Under the pieces are notes generated by a model. It saw only the letters and a program-made list of their open reading frames with translations, was not told the DNA's origin and ran no database searches. From an uncultured Chlamydiae bacterium (GTDB lineage: Bacteria; Chlamydiota; Chlamydiia; Chlamydiales; CACLRR01): DNA of 64,000 nt. Made by a program: the position numbers and the translations under genes. The first letter of the stretch is position 1; each line of letters starts with the position of its first letter. Below, piece by piece: positions 1-7,949 of the stretch. The stretch lies in the NCBI GenBank assembly GCA_902609415.1, contig CACLRR010000002.1, forward strand, positions 1-64,000, read 5' to 3'.

Positions 1-1202
1 TTATTCCATCTAGGATTTCTTCCTTGAAGAAACCGAAGCACAAACACTTTTTCATCACCAATGTTAGTTATGCCATCGATATGAACTTTTCCTGGGGTAG
101 CACTCATTGAAGGACCACGAACTGTTTTTGCAAGCCCTGAGACTTTGGATATTGCATCTCGATAGATATTATAAGCCTCAGCTAGAGGTAATTCAAAAAA
201 TAACTTTGCTCCAGTGTCTCTTTCAACAAAGAGATAGTAGGGTACCATTCCTATTTGAACTTGACTCTGCCACATCTCCGCTAGTGTTTCTGAATGAGCA
301 TTGATATGTCTTATAATAGGTGTTTGAGTCCTTATGACTGCACCGGTTTTTTGTATTAGTTTAATTGCTTTTATTGCTTCATCATTTTCAAATTCTCTTT
401 TATGGTTAAAATGAGCCATGATAGCTAGATGTTTTCCATTAAGAACTATTTTTTCTAGTAGATTAAGTAACCTATTAGCATCCCGATCTTCTGTAAATCT
501 ATAAGGCCAGAACGTTATTGCCTTTGTTCCAATTCTTATATTTTTAATGTGTTTTAACTCTTCCGAAAGTAGAGCATCTACATACATTTCCAGGTGTTTT
601 GTTTTCATAATCATTGGATCACCACCAGTAATAAGTACATCAGTAATTTCTTGATGTTGTGCTAGATAATCTTTGAGTTGATCTGCATCGCTTGAGGCAA
701 ATTGCAAATCTTTATTTCCCACAAATTGTGGCCATCTAAAACAGAAGGTACAATGTGAATGGCAGGTTTGGCCCTGCTTTGGAAAGAAGAGAGCTGTTTC
801 ACTATATTTGTGTTGTATACCTTGTATAGATTTTCCATCTACTGTTGGTACATTTTTCTCTTGTTGGCTTGATGGATGAGGATTTAGCTCAAGATGAATC
901 TTAGTGATAGCCTTCTTTTTCTCTATTTCATTCATATTTGAGTGGTAGATTTTTCTAGCTTGTTTAAAGTGCTCTTTTGAAAGCATCTTTTTGTTAGGAA
1001 ATGTTAAAGCAAAGATAGGATCACTTTCTGTATTATCCCAGTTAATGAGTTTCTCAATCACATGGTTATTTACCCTAAAGGGCAATATACTGCCCACAAT
1101 TTTCATCTCTTCTATTTTTTCTTCACTTACCTTTTTTAGTTGATCTATTTCATCTAGTTGTTTTTCGTTATAGAAACGGATTGTTTTTTTATTATTTTCC
1201 AT
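1..1202 (-). CDS. KamA-family radical SAM protein (lysine 2,3-aminomutase / EpmB-like), 3' end outside window
   Basis: The frame is open from ATG at 1202 through the left edge, giving about 400 visible residues, so the C-terminus is missing. Cys147, Cys151 and Cys154 form the CxxxCxxC cluster that binds the radical-SAM 4Fe-4S centre, in the context TCHSHCTFCFRWPQF. An ITGGDP motif follows about 45 residues later, as in lysine 2,3-aminomutases. Family members isomerise alpha-lysine to beta-lysine using SAM and PLP; EpmB uses this to supply beta-lysine for EF-P. An efp-epmA pair lies at 14.3-15.7 kb. The CFRW sequence differs from the CRYCFRR form of E. coli EpmB, and the N-terminal extension of about 145 residues is long, so a different KamA subfamily acting on another substrate is possible. 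The family call is firm; the role is inference. Confidence 0.82.
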   Translation of the reverse strand, partial: MENNKKTIRFYNEKQLDEIDQLKKVSEEKIEEMKIVGSILPFRVNNHVIEKLINWDNTESDPIFALTFPNKKMLSKEHFKQARKIYHSNMNEIEKKKAITKIHLELNPHPSSQQEKNVPTVDGKSIQGIQHKYSETALFFPKQGQTCHSHCTFCFRWPQFVGNKDLQFASSDADQLKDYLAQHQEITDVLITGGDPMIMKTKHLEMYVDALLSEELKHIKNIRIGTKAITFWPYRFTEDRDANRLLNLLEKIVLNGKHLAIMAHFNHKREFENDEAIKAIKLIQKTGAVIRTQTPIIRHINAHSETLAEMWQSQVQIGMVPYYLFVERDTGAKLFFELPLAEAYNIYRDAISKVSGLAKTVRGPSMSATPGKVHIDGITNIGDEKVFVLRFLQGRNPRWN

Positions 1203-1378
1203 ATTATCTCCTTTTATTTATTTATTATAAAATAATAGGCATAAAACTTTTCTATAATAGACTCATTAACTGATCTTGATGTTTATTTTAACTTCTAGGA
1301 TCCTAGATTATGACGCTCTTATATTATGAGTTTACCTTCTAATGTGTCACGTCCAATATAGAGCTTTTACAAGAGTGT

Positions 1379-1398
1379 TTTCTTTATTTATAAAGAAA
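1379..1398. other. AT-rich perfect inverted repeat
   Basis: A 9-base stem (TTTCTTTAT / ATAAAGAAA) is separated by two T bases in the gap between the divergent KamA and acyltransferase genes. The gap of 1203-1485 otherwise shows only AT-rich sequence with TATAAT-like stretches. The repeat could be an operator or a chance feature of AT-rich DNA. Confidence 0.3.
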
Positions 1399-1485
1399 GA
1401 GTTAATCTTTATTTTATTATAAAAGATCTTGTTTTTTCTTATTTCTGTCTTTGGTAAGATAGGAATTCATTATATTGAGGTTTCT

Positions 1486-2601
1486 ATGAAAGAAAGATTA
1501 CATGCACTAGGATCGATTAGATTTTTTTTGATTTTTTACATCGTTGTAGCTCATTTCATCCAGGTTGCTACAAAAAATCATCAAATACTTTTACTTCTTA
1601 AGCAGCATAATGTGATTGTGGGGGCTTTTTTCGTTCTCTCTGGATATATTTTGACATACGCATACAGTGATCAGGAGGGTATTTCACCTAAATTATCAGA
1701 TATTAAAGGGTTTATATTAGGACGTATATTGCGTGTTTATTTCCCTCATTTAGCAGTATTACTAATCTTTGGAGCAATGTTTATCGCTATTGATCAACAC
1801 TACGGCTCACTATGGATTACTGTAAGAAACTTTTTATTGTCTGTAACGTTAACTCAGGCATGGTTTCCAAAGCTTGCAATGGTTTGGAACCCACCCTCCT
1901 GGTTTTTATCTGCATTAGTCCCAATGTATATATTCTTCCCTCAAATACTGAGAATAATGATTACCTTAAGGAGACAGGCTTTAGTAAAAGCTTTTTTCTC
2001 TATCTTGCTAGCGATGCTTATTCTTAAGGGTATCTATATCTTTTATGAAGGACATCCTGTACATGAAGGGCTCTTTGATCCAAGAACAACATTTTTTTAT
2101 GATTTCTTAAGGTTTTCCCCACTTATTAATTTAATGGAGTTTATCTTAGGAATGTTTGCCTGTAGAATTGCAATACAGCATGATCGGATGAATTTACCGG
2201 CAACATTTATTACTGTTTTATTAATTATTGGAACAATTTTTTATTCACTAATATTTCCTTTAAGTGATCATTTATTGCGCTCTGGAATGATAATCCCCCT
2301 TTTTACTGTTTTATTTATTCAGTTACATAAAATGCCCCACTCATTAACCTCTAGAATTCTCTCTCATAGGGTCTTTATTTATTTGGGAAATATTAGCTTT
2401 GCGCTATTTTTGACCCATGGACCCATAGGGCAGATTTTTTATAAGAAGGTGATCCTAAAGATGTTATTTGCTACATCTACTCCTTTTATGCCTTTTATTG
2501 GTTATTTAGCTCTTTCAATTTGTTTTGCTTCACTTTTCTACCATTATGTTGAGCTTCCTCTTGGAAAAAGAGTGGTGAGCTTTATGCGAAGTAGGACATA
2601 G
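1486..2601 (+). CDS. Acyltransferase 3 family integral membrane protein (OafA-like)
   Basis: This is a polytopic membrane protein of about 371 residues with the acyltransferase-3 layout. An early RFFLIFYIVVAH segment carries the family's membrane histidine, about ten hydrophobic segments follow, and there is a WFLSALVPMY-type motif near the middle. Relatives transfer acetyl or other acyl groups to sugars of lipopolysaccharide, peptidoglycan or exported glycans at the cytoplasmic membrane. I chose ATG 1486 because GAGG sits six bases upstream. An in-frame TTG at 1429 would add 19 residues with no clear ribosome site. It lies next to a peptidase and a desaturase, so an envelope role is plausible; the acceptor cannot be read from sequence. 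Confidence 0.85.
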   Translation: MKERLHALGSIRFFLIFYIVVAHFIQVATKNHQILLLLKQHNVIVGAFFVLSGYILTYAYSDQEGISPKLSDIKGFILGRILRVYFPHLAVLLIFGAMFIAIDQHYGSLWITVRNFLLSVTLTQAWFPKLAMVWNPPSWFLSALVPMYIFFPQILRIMITLRRQALVKAFFSILLAMLILKGIYIFYEGHPVHEGLFDPRTTFFYDFLRFSPLINLMEFILGMFACRIAIQHDRMNLPATFITVLLIIGTIFYSLIFPLSDHLLRSGMIIPLFTVLFIQLHKMPHSLTSRILSHRVFIYLGNISFALFLTHGPIGQIFYKKVILKMLFATSTPFMPFIGYLALSICFASLFYHYVELPLGKRVVSFMRSRT

Positions 2602-2651
2602 AATCGATCCATTTTTCTTTAATGATATAATAAAAAGAAAAATGAGATTAA

Positions 2652-3443
2652 ATGTTTAAATATTATTTTGACAGCAGCAAACACAAAGTAGCAGTTCTTA
2701 GCCTATACGGGGTTATCGATAGACAAAAGAGAATAGAGATCCTCAATCTATTACGAAGGATAGAATCTCTTAACTTTAGTGCTCTCTTATTGGATATAGA
2801 CTCTCCCGGTGGCACTGTTACTGATTCAGAGTTGATTTATAAAGAAATATTACGTCTTAAGGAGAGCCGCCTTCTTTATGTGGTTGCGTGTTATGGCACG
2901 ATTGCCGCTTCTGGAGCATTATATATTTCAATGGTTGCAGACAAGATTTTTTCACTTCCAAGCACTATTACGGGAAGTGTTGGGGTCATTATGAAATCTA
3001 TTGATCTGTCACAGCTCTATAGGATGATTGGCTTTAAGATACATACAGTGAAAAGTGGAAAGTATAAGGATATATTATCTAACAATCGTTCAATGACACC
3101 TCATGAGAAAAAACTATTAAACGAAATGATCACAGATTCGTTTGAGCAATTTATGAATATAATTCAGGATAGTAGAGGACTTAAGAGAGAACAGATAGAG
3201 ATGATCGCTAATGGTGAGATCTATAGTGGAAAGAAGGCCTACTCTCTTCAAATGGTTGATTCTATAGGTTCAAGAAAGACAGCAGAGGAAGCTATTCAGC
3301 AGGTCTTAGAAGAGAGGACCTCTTTTTATGAAATGAATCTTCCTAGAAAAGAAAGCAGATTTGCCTTCTTAAAACAGTTAATAAAAAAACATGATCTAGG
3401 GGGTGAATTGCAAGGAACCCCTTTGTGGTTATACGAGGGTTAG
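2652..3443 (+). CDS. S49 family signal-peptide-peptidase-like serine protease (SppA/SohB type)
   Basis: The protein has 263 residues with one S49 domain. The SPGGTV oxyanion-type motif lies near residues 51-56, Ser87 in YGTIAASG is the likely nucleophile and Lys137 in KSGKYKD the likely general base of the Ser-Lys dyad. It lacks the N-terminal transmembrane anchor of bacterial SppA, so it may be cytoplasmic or peripheral. Typical enzymes degrade signal peptides and membrane-derived peptides. The gene ends four bases before the desaturase starts, so the two are probably co-transcribed. Chlamydiae have S49 proteases of this short kind. The domain call is firm and the substrate is unknown. Confidence 0.88.
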   Translation: MFKYYFDSSKHKVAVLSLYGVIDRQKRIEILNLLRRIESLNFSALLLDIDSPGGTVTDSELIYKEILRLKESRLLYVVACYGTIAASGALYISMVADKIFSLPSTITGSVGVIMKSIDLSQLYRMIGFKIHTVKSGKYKDILSNNRSMTPHEKKLLNEMITDSFEQFMNIIQDSRGLKREQIEMIANGEIYSGKKAYSLQMVDSIGSRKTAEEAIQQVLEERTSFYEMNLPRKESRFAFLKQLIKKHDLGGELQGTPLWLYEG

Positions 3444-3446
3444 TAG

Positions 3447-4277
3447 ATGAGTAAAAATATAAATTCTTATGAGTATGGTAATATATTTACAGTAGCAATT
3501 ATTCATGCTCTTGTTCTATTTGCACTTCCTGTATATTTCTATTATAGAGGAGTAACATTAGCTTTATTTATTGGTCTGTTTATATTCTATATGCTGGGAG
3601 GACTAGGAATTACTCTATTATACCATAGGTATTATTCACACAAGTCTTTTAAAATGAAAAAATGGACAGAAGGAGTTTTCTTATTGTTTGTCACCCTGGG
3701 TTTAATGGGTTCATCAATTTCCTGGACCCATGATCATCGCAATCATCATGCATTTGAGGATGGACCAAGGGATCCATATTCAATAAAGCACGGATTTATG
3801 CATGCACATTTGTTTTGGATGTTTAAAAAAAGGGAATTTGATGCCAAATTAGTATCTGATCTTCTAAAGAATAAGTTAGTGATGATGCATCATAAATACT
3901 ATACTCATCTGGTATTTATATTAAATGGTGCAATCCTTGTAGCATTTGGTTTGTTAACTGGAGACTACCTGGGAGCTTTCCTTATCCCTATAGTACTTAG
4001 GATTTTTCTTATTCATCATTGTACATGGTTTATTAATTCACTTGCTCACACATTTGGATCTAAATCACATAAAGATTCTACCACTGCTGTTGATAATTTT
4101 TTAATAGCTCTATTTACATTCGGTGAAGGTTATCATAATTATCATCACACATACCCATTAGATTATAGAAATGGAATTAGATGGTTTCACTATGATCCTG
4201 CAAAATGGGTGATTTTTATGCTAAGTAAGGTTGGTCTTACATGGGATCTTAAGCGTGCAGGAGTAAGTTCTGAGTAA
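3447..4277 (+). CDS. Acyl-CoA / fatty-acid desaturase (membrane di-iron, delta-9 type)
   Basis: The 276-residue membrane protein carries the three histidine boxes of the delta-9 desaturase family: HRYYSH at 60-65, HDHRNHH at 95-101 and HNYHH at 230-234. These eight histidines bind the di-iron centre that inserts a cis double bond into acyl-CoA or phospholipid-bound chains using oxygen and electrons. Four hydrophobic segments surround the boxes. It follows the S49 peptidase gene by three bases. The last 29 bases overlap the end of the convergent aminotransferase gene. Classical pathogenic Chlamydia do not, as far as I recall, carry this enzyme, so it may allow oxygen-dependent adjustment of membrane fluidity in an environmental host. 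Confidence 0.92.
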   Translation: MSKNINSYEYGNIFTVAIIHALVLFALPVYFYYRGVTLALFIGLFIFYMLGGLGITLLYHRYYSHKSFKMKKWTEGVFLLFVTLGLMGSSISWTHDHRNHHAFEDGPRDPYSIKHGFMHAHLFWMFKKREFDAKLVSDLLKNKLVMMHHKYYTHLVFILNGAILVAFGLLTGDYLGAFLIPIVLRIFLIHHCTWFINSLAHTFGSKSHKDSTTAVDNFLIALFTFGEGYHNYHHTYPLDYRNGIRWFHYDPAKWVIFMLSKVGLTWDLKRAGVSSE

Positions 4278-5085
4278 GATTATTAAATTCTTTTTGTAGG
4301 ATCTGTGTGGTTGGTCTATTTTTTGAGTAGACATGTTGGTTAATTTTATTAACAGGAGTGATTTCCTTTAGGCTTGATGTGATAAAGACTTCATCAAAAC
4401 TCTGAATATCATCATAATGAATGGGTCCTTCTTTTGTAGTTATTTTTAAGGAATGGGCTAGCTCCAATATACTATTTCTTATAATACCAGGAAGGATTTC
4501 ATCCTTGGGCGTAAAGAGACATTTATTTTTTACTGCAAAGAAATTTCCTGTAGTTATTTCAAGAAGGTGATTGTTGTTATTACAGTAAAGAGCATCATTG
4601 GCATTAGCTTTTTTAGCTTCCTTAAGAGCAATGATGGCATTTGCGTATTGAAGTGATTTTACTTTATGGTTTGACCTGAGATGATTTGATGTAATGAGAT
4701 TAATGCCTAGAGGTTTTGGTTGTTCTGAAGAAGATTTTACGTGAGAGACAAATATATATAATGCTGGCTTATCTTGAGGAAGAATATGAGTAGAATCTCC
4801 ACCTGTTAATATCAATTTAAATATCAGTTCTTCTGTTGGATTTTTATCAATAAGTTGATCAATGATGGAGCGCAATTCATTTTTAGAATACGGAGAATCA
4901 AGAAGCATTGCTTTTGAAGATAAAATAAAGCGATCAATGTATAGGTCTAGACAGAAGGGAATTCTGTTGTATGTTCTAAAACAGTCATAGACGCCGTAAC
5001 CTCTAAGAAAACCAAGATCTTGTATTGAAAGAGAAGCCTCAGTTTCTTTGATGAAATTACCTTTAATGAAAAATATATTGGTCAC
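4249..5085 (-). CDS. PLP-dependent class IV aminotransferase (BCAT / aminodeoxychorismate lyase-like)
   Basis: The 278-residue protein has the fold-type IV PLP pattern: an N-terminal FLRGYGVYDCFRTY block, Lys143 in KVKSLQYANA as the probable Schiff-base lysine, and Glu176 in LLEITTGNFF as the residue that contacts the PLP ring. Family members are branched-chain aminotransferases, D-amino-acid transaminases or 4-amino-4-deoxychorismate lyase. The sequence alone does not settle which. Its length suits both BCAT-short and PabC-like enzymes. It is convergent with the desaturase and shares 29 bases with it. Assignment as PabC would matter because chlamydiae make p-aminobenzoate by an unusual route; this is only a possibility. 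Confidence 0.8.
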   Translation of the reverse strand: MTNIFFIKGNFIKETEASLSIQDLGFLRGYGVYDCFRTYNRIPFCLDLYIDRFILSSKAMLLDSPYSKNELRSIIDQLIDKNPTEELIFKLILTGGDSTHILPQDKPALYIFVSHVKSSSEQPKPLGINLITSNHLRSNHKVKSLQYANAIIALKEAKKANANDALYCNNNNHLLEITTGNFFAVKNKCLFTPKDEILPGIIRNSILELAHSLKITTKEGPIHYDDIQSFDEVFITSSLKEITPVNKINQHVYSKNRPTTQILQKEFNNLTQNLLLHA

Positions 5086-5111
5086 AAATTACCCTAATTA
5101 ATTAAAAAAAC

Positions 5112-5140
5112 TTGAAGAATATTTAAATCCATTTTATCAG
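5112..5140 (+). promoter_or_regulatory. Candidate sigma-66/70 promoter of hctA
   Basis: TTGAAG at 5112-5117 and TATCAG at 5135-5140 are separated by 17 bases, just upstream of the hctA-like gene. A strong ribosome-binding stretch, GTGAGGGGAT, precedes the ATG at 5182. The -10 element is weak. Confidence 0.4.
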
Positions 5141-5181
5141 AAAGGAAAAAGGGTGGCTATACAAATTTCCTGTGAGGGGAT

Positions 5182-5385
5182 ATGGAATTATTAGATGTTA
5201 CTAAACAGATGAGTGATCTTCTTGAAAATATTCAGCTTGATTTAGCGAAATCTAAAAGAGGAAATAAATCAGCAGCTCAACGAGTACGTATTAATACGAT
5301 TAAATTTAGTAAAATAGCTCTAGAGTTTAGGCGATTATCTGTTGAAGAGGATAGTTTAGAGGAATTAGCATCCGTACAAATATAA
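5182..5385 (+). CDS. hctA: Histone H1-like DNA-binding protein Hc1, short form lacking the basic tail
   Basis: The 67-residue product matches the conserved N-terminal half of chlamydial Hc1: a KQMSDLLENIQ helix followed by GNKSAAQRVR near residues 27-36 and a helix ending KIALEFRRLS. In pathogenic Chlamydia this segment is followed by a long lysine- and alanine-rich tail that condenses the elementary-body chromosome. Here the protein ends in an acidic sequence (VEEDSLEELASVQI) and stops. No lysine-rich frame follows before the next gene at 5444, so a simple frameshift does not explain the loss. The position next to the rRNA methyltransferase and yajC matches the chlamydial hctA locus. It may act as a dimerisation or regulatory protein rather than a condensing one; that is inference. 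Confidence 0.8.
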   Translation: MELLDVTKQMSDLLENIQLDLAKSKRGNKSAAQRVRINTIKFSKIALEFRRLSVEEDSLEELASVQI

Positions 5386-5443
5386 TTGATTGTGGATAAT
5401 CTTTTCTTAGAGGATACTTTTTATATTCCTTAAAAGAGGTTAC

Positions 5444-6802
5444 ATGGATAGATCCCCATTAGTACAGATTAAGTCCTTATCAGATAAGGGTTTTGGAATT
5501 TCAGACACAAGTAGAGAGTTAGAGGTACTAGGCGCATATCCTGGAGAGGTTGTCCAGATAAGTGATCGTTATATTAAGAAGAAGAAAAGAGAAATCGCGT
5601 TTTTAGAGGATGTATTAGAAAGATCCTGTCATAGGATTGAACCTACCTGTAAGCATTTTTCAAAATGTGGAGGGTGTACATTTCAAACGCTAGATTATAT
5701 TGAAGAATTAAAGTATAAGCACTCTAAGGTGAAGGACTTGTATCCAGATCAGAAGGTTGATTCGATAGTTCATCTGGATAAACTTACACACTATAGATCT
5801 AAGATGGAGTTTTCTTTTGCAGAGGATCGCAGAGGGAATAAATACTTAGGACTTTATGAGGTACATGGTAAAGGTAAGCTCCTGCATATAGAGGAGTGTT
5901 CTTTGATTGACCCTATTGCAATGGAGATTAAGGAGCGTGTATACCAATGGTGGCATGAATGTAACCTGAAGGCTTATCACTATAGATCAGACAAAGGCAC
6001 ACTGCGCAATCTCACAATTAGAAAGTCTACCTATACATCTGGGAAGATGGTCGTGTTAACAGTGTCTGGTAATAGTGATTGGGGTATGAAACAAGCAGAG
6101 ATTGAGAGATTTAAGGAAGCTGCAGCGATTGATGCAGATACATCTGTCTATCTGATTCTTCAGGTTCTTCAGAAGAGGACAAAGACAAAGTTCTTTGAGA
6201 TGCATCTTGCTGGAAGAGATGTTATAGAAGAGAAGATTCACCTTAAGGAATCTATTTTAAAACTTGAGATAGCACCTCAATCCTTTTTTCAGCCAAGTAC
6301 TCTTATTTTAGAGAAGATGTTAAAGTTAGCTGTGGATTTAGTGCAGCCTAATAATAAAATGACTCTACTTGATTTATATTGCGGTATTGGAACATTTGCT
6401 ATAGCTTTTGCTCCATATGTTAAACAAGTGATTGGAATAGAAATTAATGCAAATGCTGTCTGGTCTGCAAGAGAAAATGTTAAAAGAAATCAATTAACAA
6501 ATATAGAGATTATAAGGGAGGATGCTACAGTTTTTGCAAAGGAAAGATTAGAAGAAAATTTGTGCATTGATGTTATTATTCTTGACCCACCTAGGTCAGG
6601 TCTTTCTGATGATATTATAAGATTTATTTTTGCGTTAATGCCAGAAAAGCTGCTGTATGTATCATGCAATCCTAAAACCCAAAAACAGGATATCTTACAG
6701 TTAGAAGATAGAGGTTATGTTATAGAGAAAGTACAGCCATTTGATCAGTTTCCAAGAACACCGCATATTGAAAATATGATTTACCTTACCTTGCGTTCCT
6801 GA
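5444..6802 (+). CDS. 23S rRNA (uracil-5-)-methyltransferase, RumA/RlmD family
   Basis: The 452-residue protein has an N-terminal TRAM-like domain (about 1-60) and a cysteine cluster, CKHFSKCGGC around residues 70-79, that would bind a 4Fe-4S centre with a further cysteine. A C-terminal Rossmann SAM-binding domain contains LLDLYCGIGTFA. The catalytic cysteine is in YVSCNP, with a DPPRSGL motif before it. The enzyme methylates C5 of a uridine in 23S rRNA. In C. trachomatis a homologue lies directly beside hctA and yajC, as here. The exact target uridine cannot be fixed from sequence. Confidence 0.92.
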   Translation: MDRSPLVQIKSLSDKGFGISDTSRELEVLGAYPGEVVQISDRYIKKKKREIAFLEDVLERSCHRIEPTCKHFSKCGGCTFQTLDYIEELKYKHSKVKDLYPDQKVDSIVHLDKLTHYRSKMEFSFAEDRRGNKYLGLYEVHGKGKLLHIEECSLIDPIAMEIKERVYQWWHECNLKAYHYRSDKGTLRNLTIRKSTYTSGKMVVLTVSGNSDWGMKQAEIERFKEAAAIDADTSVYLILQVLQKRTKTKFFEMHLAGRDVIEEKIHLKESILKLEIAPQSFFQPSTLILEKMLKLAVDLVQPNNKMTLLDLYCGIGTFAIAFAPYVKQVIGIEINANAVWSARENVKRNQLTNIEIIREDATVFAKERLEENLCIDVIILDPPRSGLSDDIIRFIFALMPEKLLYVSCNPKTQKQDILQLEDRGYVIEKVQPFDQFPRTPHIENMIYLTLRS

Positions 6803-6929
6803 CAATTCTCTTTTCTTTTTGTAGTTCTTAAAAAACTTATTTTTAAAAACCTATACGGATTTGAATTTTAGAAACACAGAAACTAATCTGATGAAAAGAT
6901 GGTAATTATGAGTTCCTAAAAGAGATTCC

Positions 6930-6958
6930 TTGTAGAAGATCGGTTGATTTCGTATAAT
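6930..6958 (+). promoter_or_regulatory. Candidate promoter of yajC
   Basis: TTGTAG at 6930-6935 and a consensus TATAAT at 6953-6958 are separated by 17 bases, placing initiation about 30 bases ahead of the yajC start. CAGAGGGAA supplies the ribosome site. Confidence 0.55.
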
Positions 6959-6996
6959 GTGGTCATTATGATATCTATTTTACAGAGGGAATTACA

Positions 6997-7293
6997 ATGT
7001 TAGGATTTATTTTAGCAGCAGCACAGGAACAAAATATGGTTCAAACATTTATAATGTTTGGTATTTTAATTTTATTTGGATATTTCCTTATCTGGAGACC
7101 TGAGCAGAAAAGAAGAAAAAAGATGCATAATTTGAGATCAGGAATGAAGGTTGGTGATAAGGTGACAGCGATGGGTATTGTTGCTGAAGTTGCTGAAATC
7201 AAAGATAATACAGTTATTGTACAAAATATTGATGGATCAAAACTTGAAATGATAAAAGCATCTGTTACAGAAGTACTAGATAGCTCTAATTAA
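6997..7293 (+). CDS. yajC: Preprotein translocase subunit YajC
   Basis: The 98-residue protein has a single transmembrane helix near residues 17-33 followed by the YajC signature FLIWRPEQKRRKKMHNLR and a small soluble domain with GMKVGDKVTAMGIVAEVAEI. YajC joins SecD and SecF in the accessory complex of the SecYEG translocon in the cytoplasmic membrane. It sits between the rRNA methyltransferase and an unknown gene, in the region that carries hctA, as in Chlamydia. Length is normal for the family. Confidence 0.95.
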   Translation: MLGFILAAAQEQNMVQTFIMFGILILFGYFLIWRPEQKRRKKMHNLRSGMKVGDKVTAMGIVAEVAEIKDNTVIVQNIDGSKLEMIKASVTEVLDSSN

Positions 7294-7406
7294 TAGATAA
7301 ATCAATTACCTCTTAATTAACTGAAATAATATTAATAATTAATTATTGATTTAATTGATATAATTAATTAAATAGAACCTATATTGCGTACGAGTGATAC
7401 GTGAAC

Positions 7407-7431
7407 CTACACTTGTTGTCATTGAGTGTAG
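7407..7431 (+). promoter_or_regulatory. Inverted repeat in the leader of the 7449 gene
   Basis: CTACACT (7407-7413) and AGTGTAG (7425-7431) form a 7-base stem around an 11-base loop, ending 10 bases before the GAAGGG ribosome site. It may be a leader hairpin or operator. The AT-rich stretch 7294-7380 before it is full of short ATTAAT repeats. Confidence 0.35.
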
Positions 7432-7448
7432 TTTAAACGAAGGGTTTT

Positions 7449-7925
7449 ATGATGTTAGTGTCAGATTTTATAAAGATGTTTGAACAAAAACTGTATTCTT
7501 TGAGCACTCAAGACGATCAGCGTGAGTTGCTTAGACAGGAAAAAGTAATTAAGGGGACGCTTTTTACTATCATTGGCCAAAATCAGAGACTATCTGTTGA
7601 TAAGGCGGTGAATTACCAAGAATCATTTCATGTTCGTTTAGATCAGCTTGCAGGGGATTATAGGACTTGGAGAAGGGGAGGTTGTAAGAAGTATGCCAAA
7701 CCGAAGCAATTGGTTTCGGGTACTTTGGCAGCTCTATCCAAGAAGTCTTTTGATTTTGTTTTAAATTATTTTATGTCTCAGTCCACTCCTACTTCTAAGG
7801 GCAGTGTCGCTGTTGATGAGAGTGTGCTCACTGTTTCGAAAGAAAAGAATACTAATCGTGATAATAGTGTGTGTCATGTTAGTGAGGATATGAAAAGTGT
7901 AAATGAGAAGCAAAATGTAGCCTAG
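7449..7925 (+). CDS. Hypothetical protein, 158 residues
   Basis: I do not recognise this protein. It begins after a clear GAAGGG ribosome site. The first 110 residues are charged and look mainly helical, including a basic stretch RTWRRGGCKKYAKPKQ near 92-107. The last 50 residues are Ser, Thr, Lys and Asn rich and look disordered. No signal peptide or membrane segment is visible. It stands alone between yajC and convergent htpG, with a palindromic terminator over its stop codon. A lineage-specific or secreted effector is possible but nothing in the sequence shows it. Confidence 0.6.
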   Translation: MMLVSDFIKMFEQKLYSLSTQDDQRELLRQEKVIKGTLFTIIGQNQRLSVDKAVNYQESFHVRLDQLAGDYRTWRRGGCKKYAKPKQLVSGTLAALSKKSFDFVLNYFMSQSTPTSKGSVAVDESVLTVSKEKNTNRDNSVCHVSEDMKSVNEKQNVA

Positions 7926-7938
7926 GCTACATTTTGCT
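7909..7938. terminator. Perfect 30-base palindrome, likely bidirectional terminator
   Basis: AGCAAAATGTAGCC at 7909-7922 is mirrored exactly by GGCTACATTTTGCT at 7925-7938 around a central TA. It covers the stop codon of the 7449 gene and lies 12 bases from the end of convergent htpG, the place expected for a shared terminator. T-tracts on either side are short. Confidence 0.65.
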
Positions 7939-7949
7939 TATTTGATCAA

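Noticed and set aside
5386-5443. A frameshifted Hc1 tail after the stop at 5385
   Set aside because: None of the frames in this gap is rich in lysine or alanine, so the missing tail cannot be restored by a simple indel.
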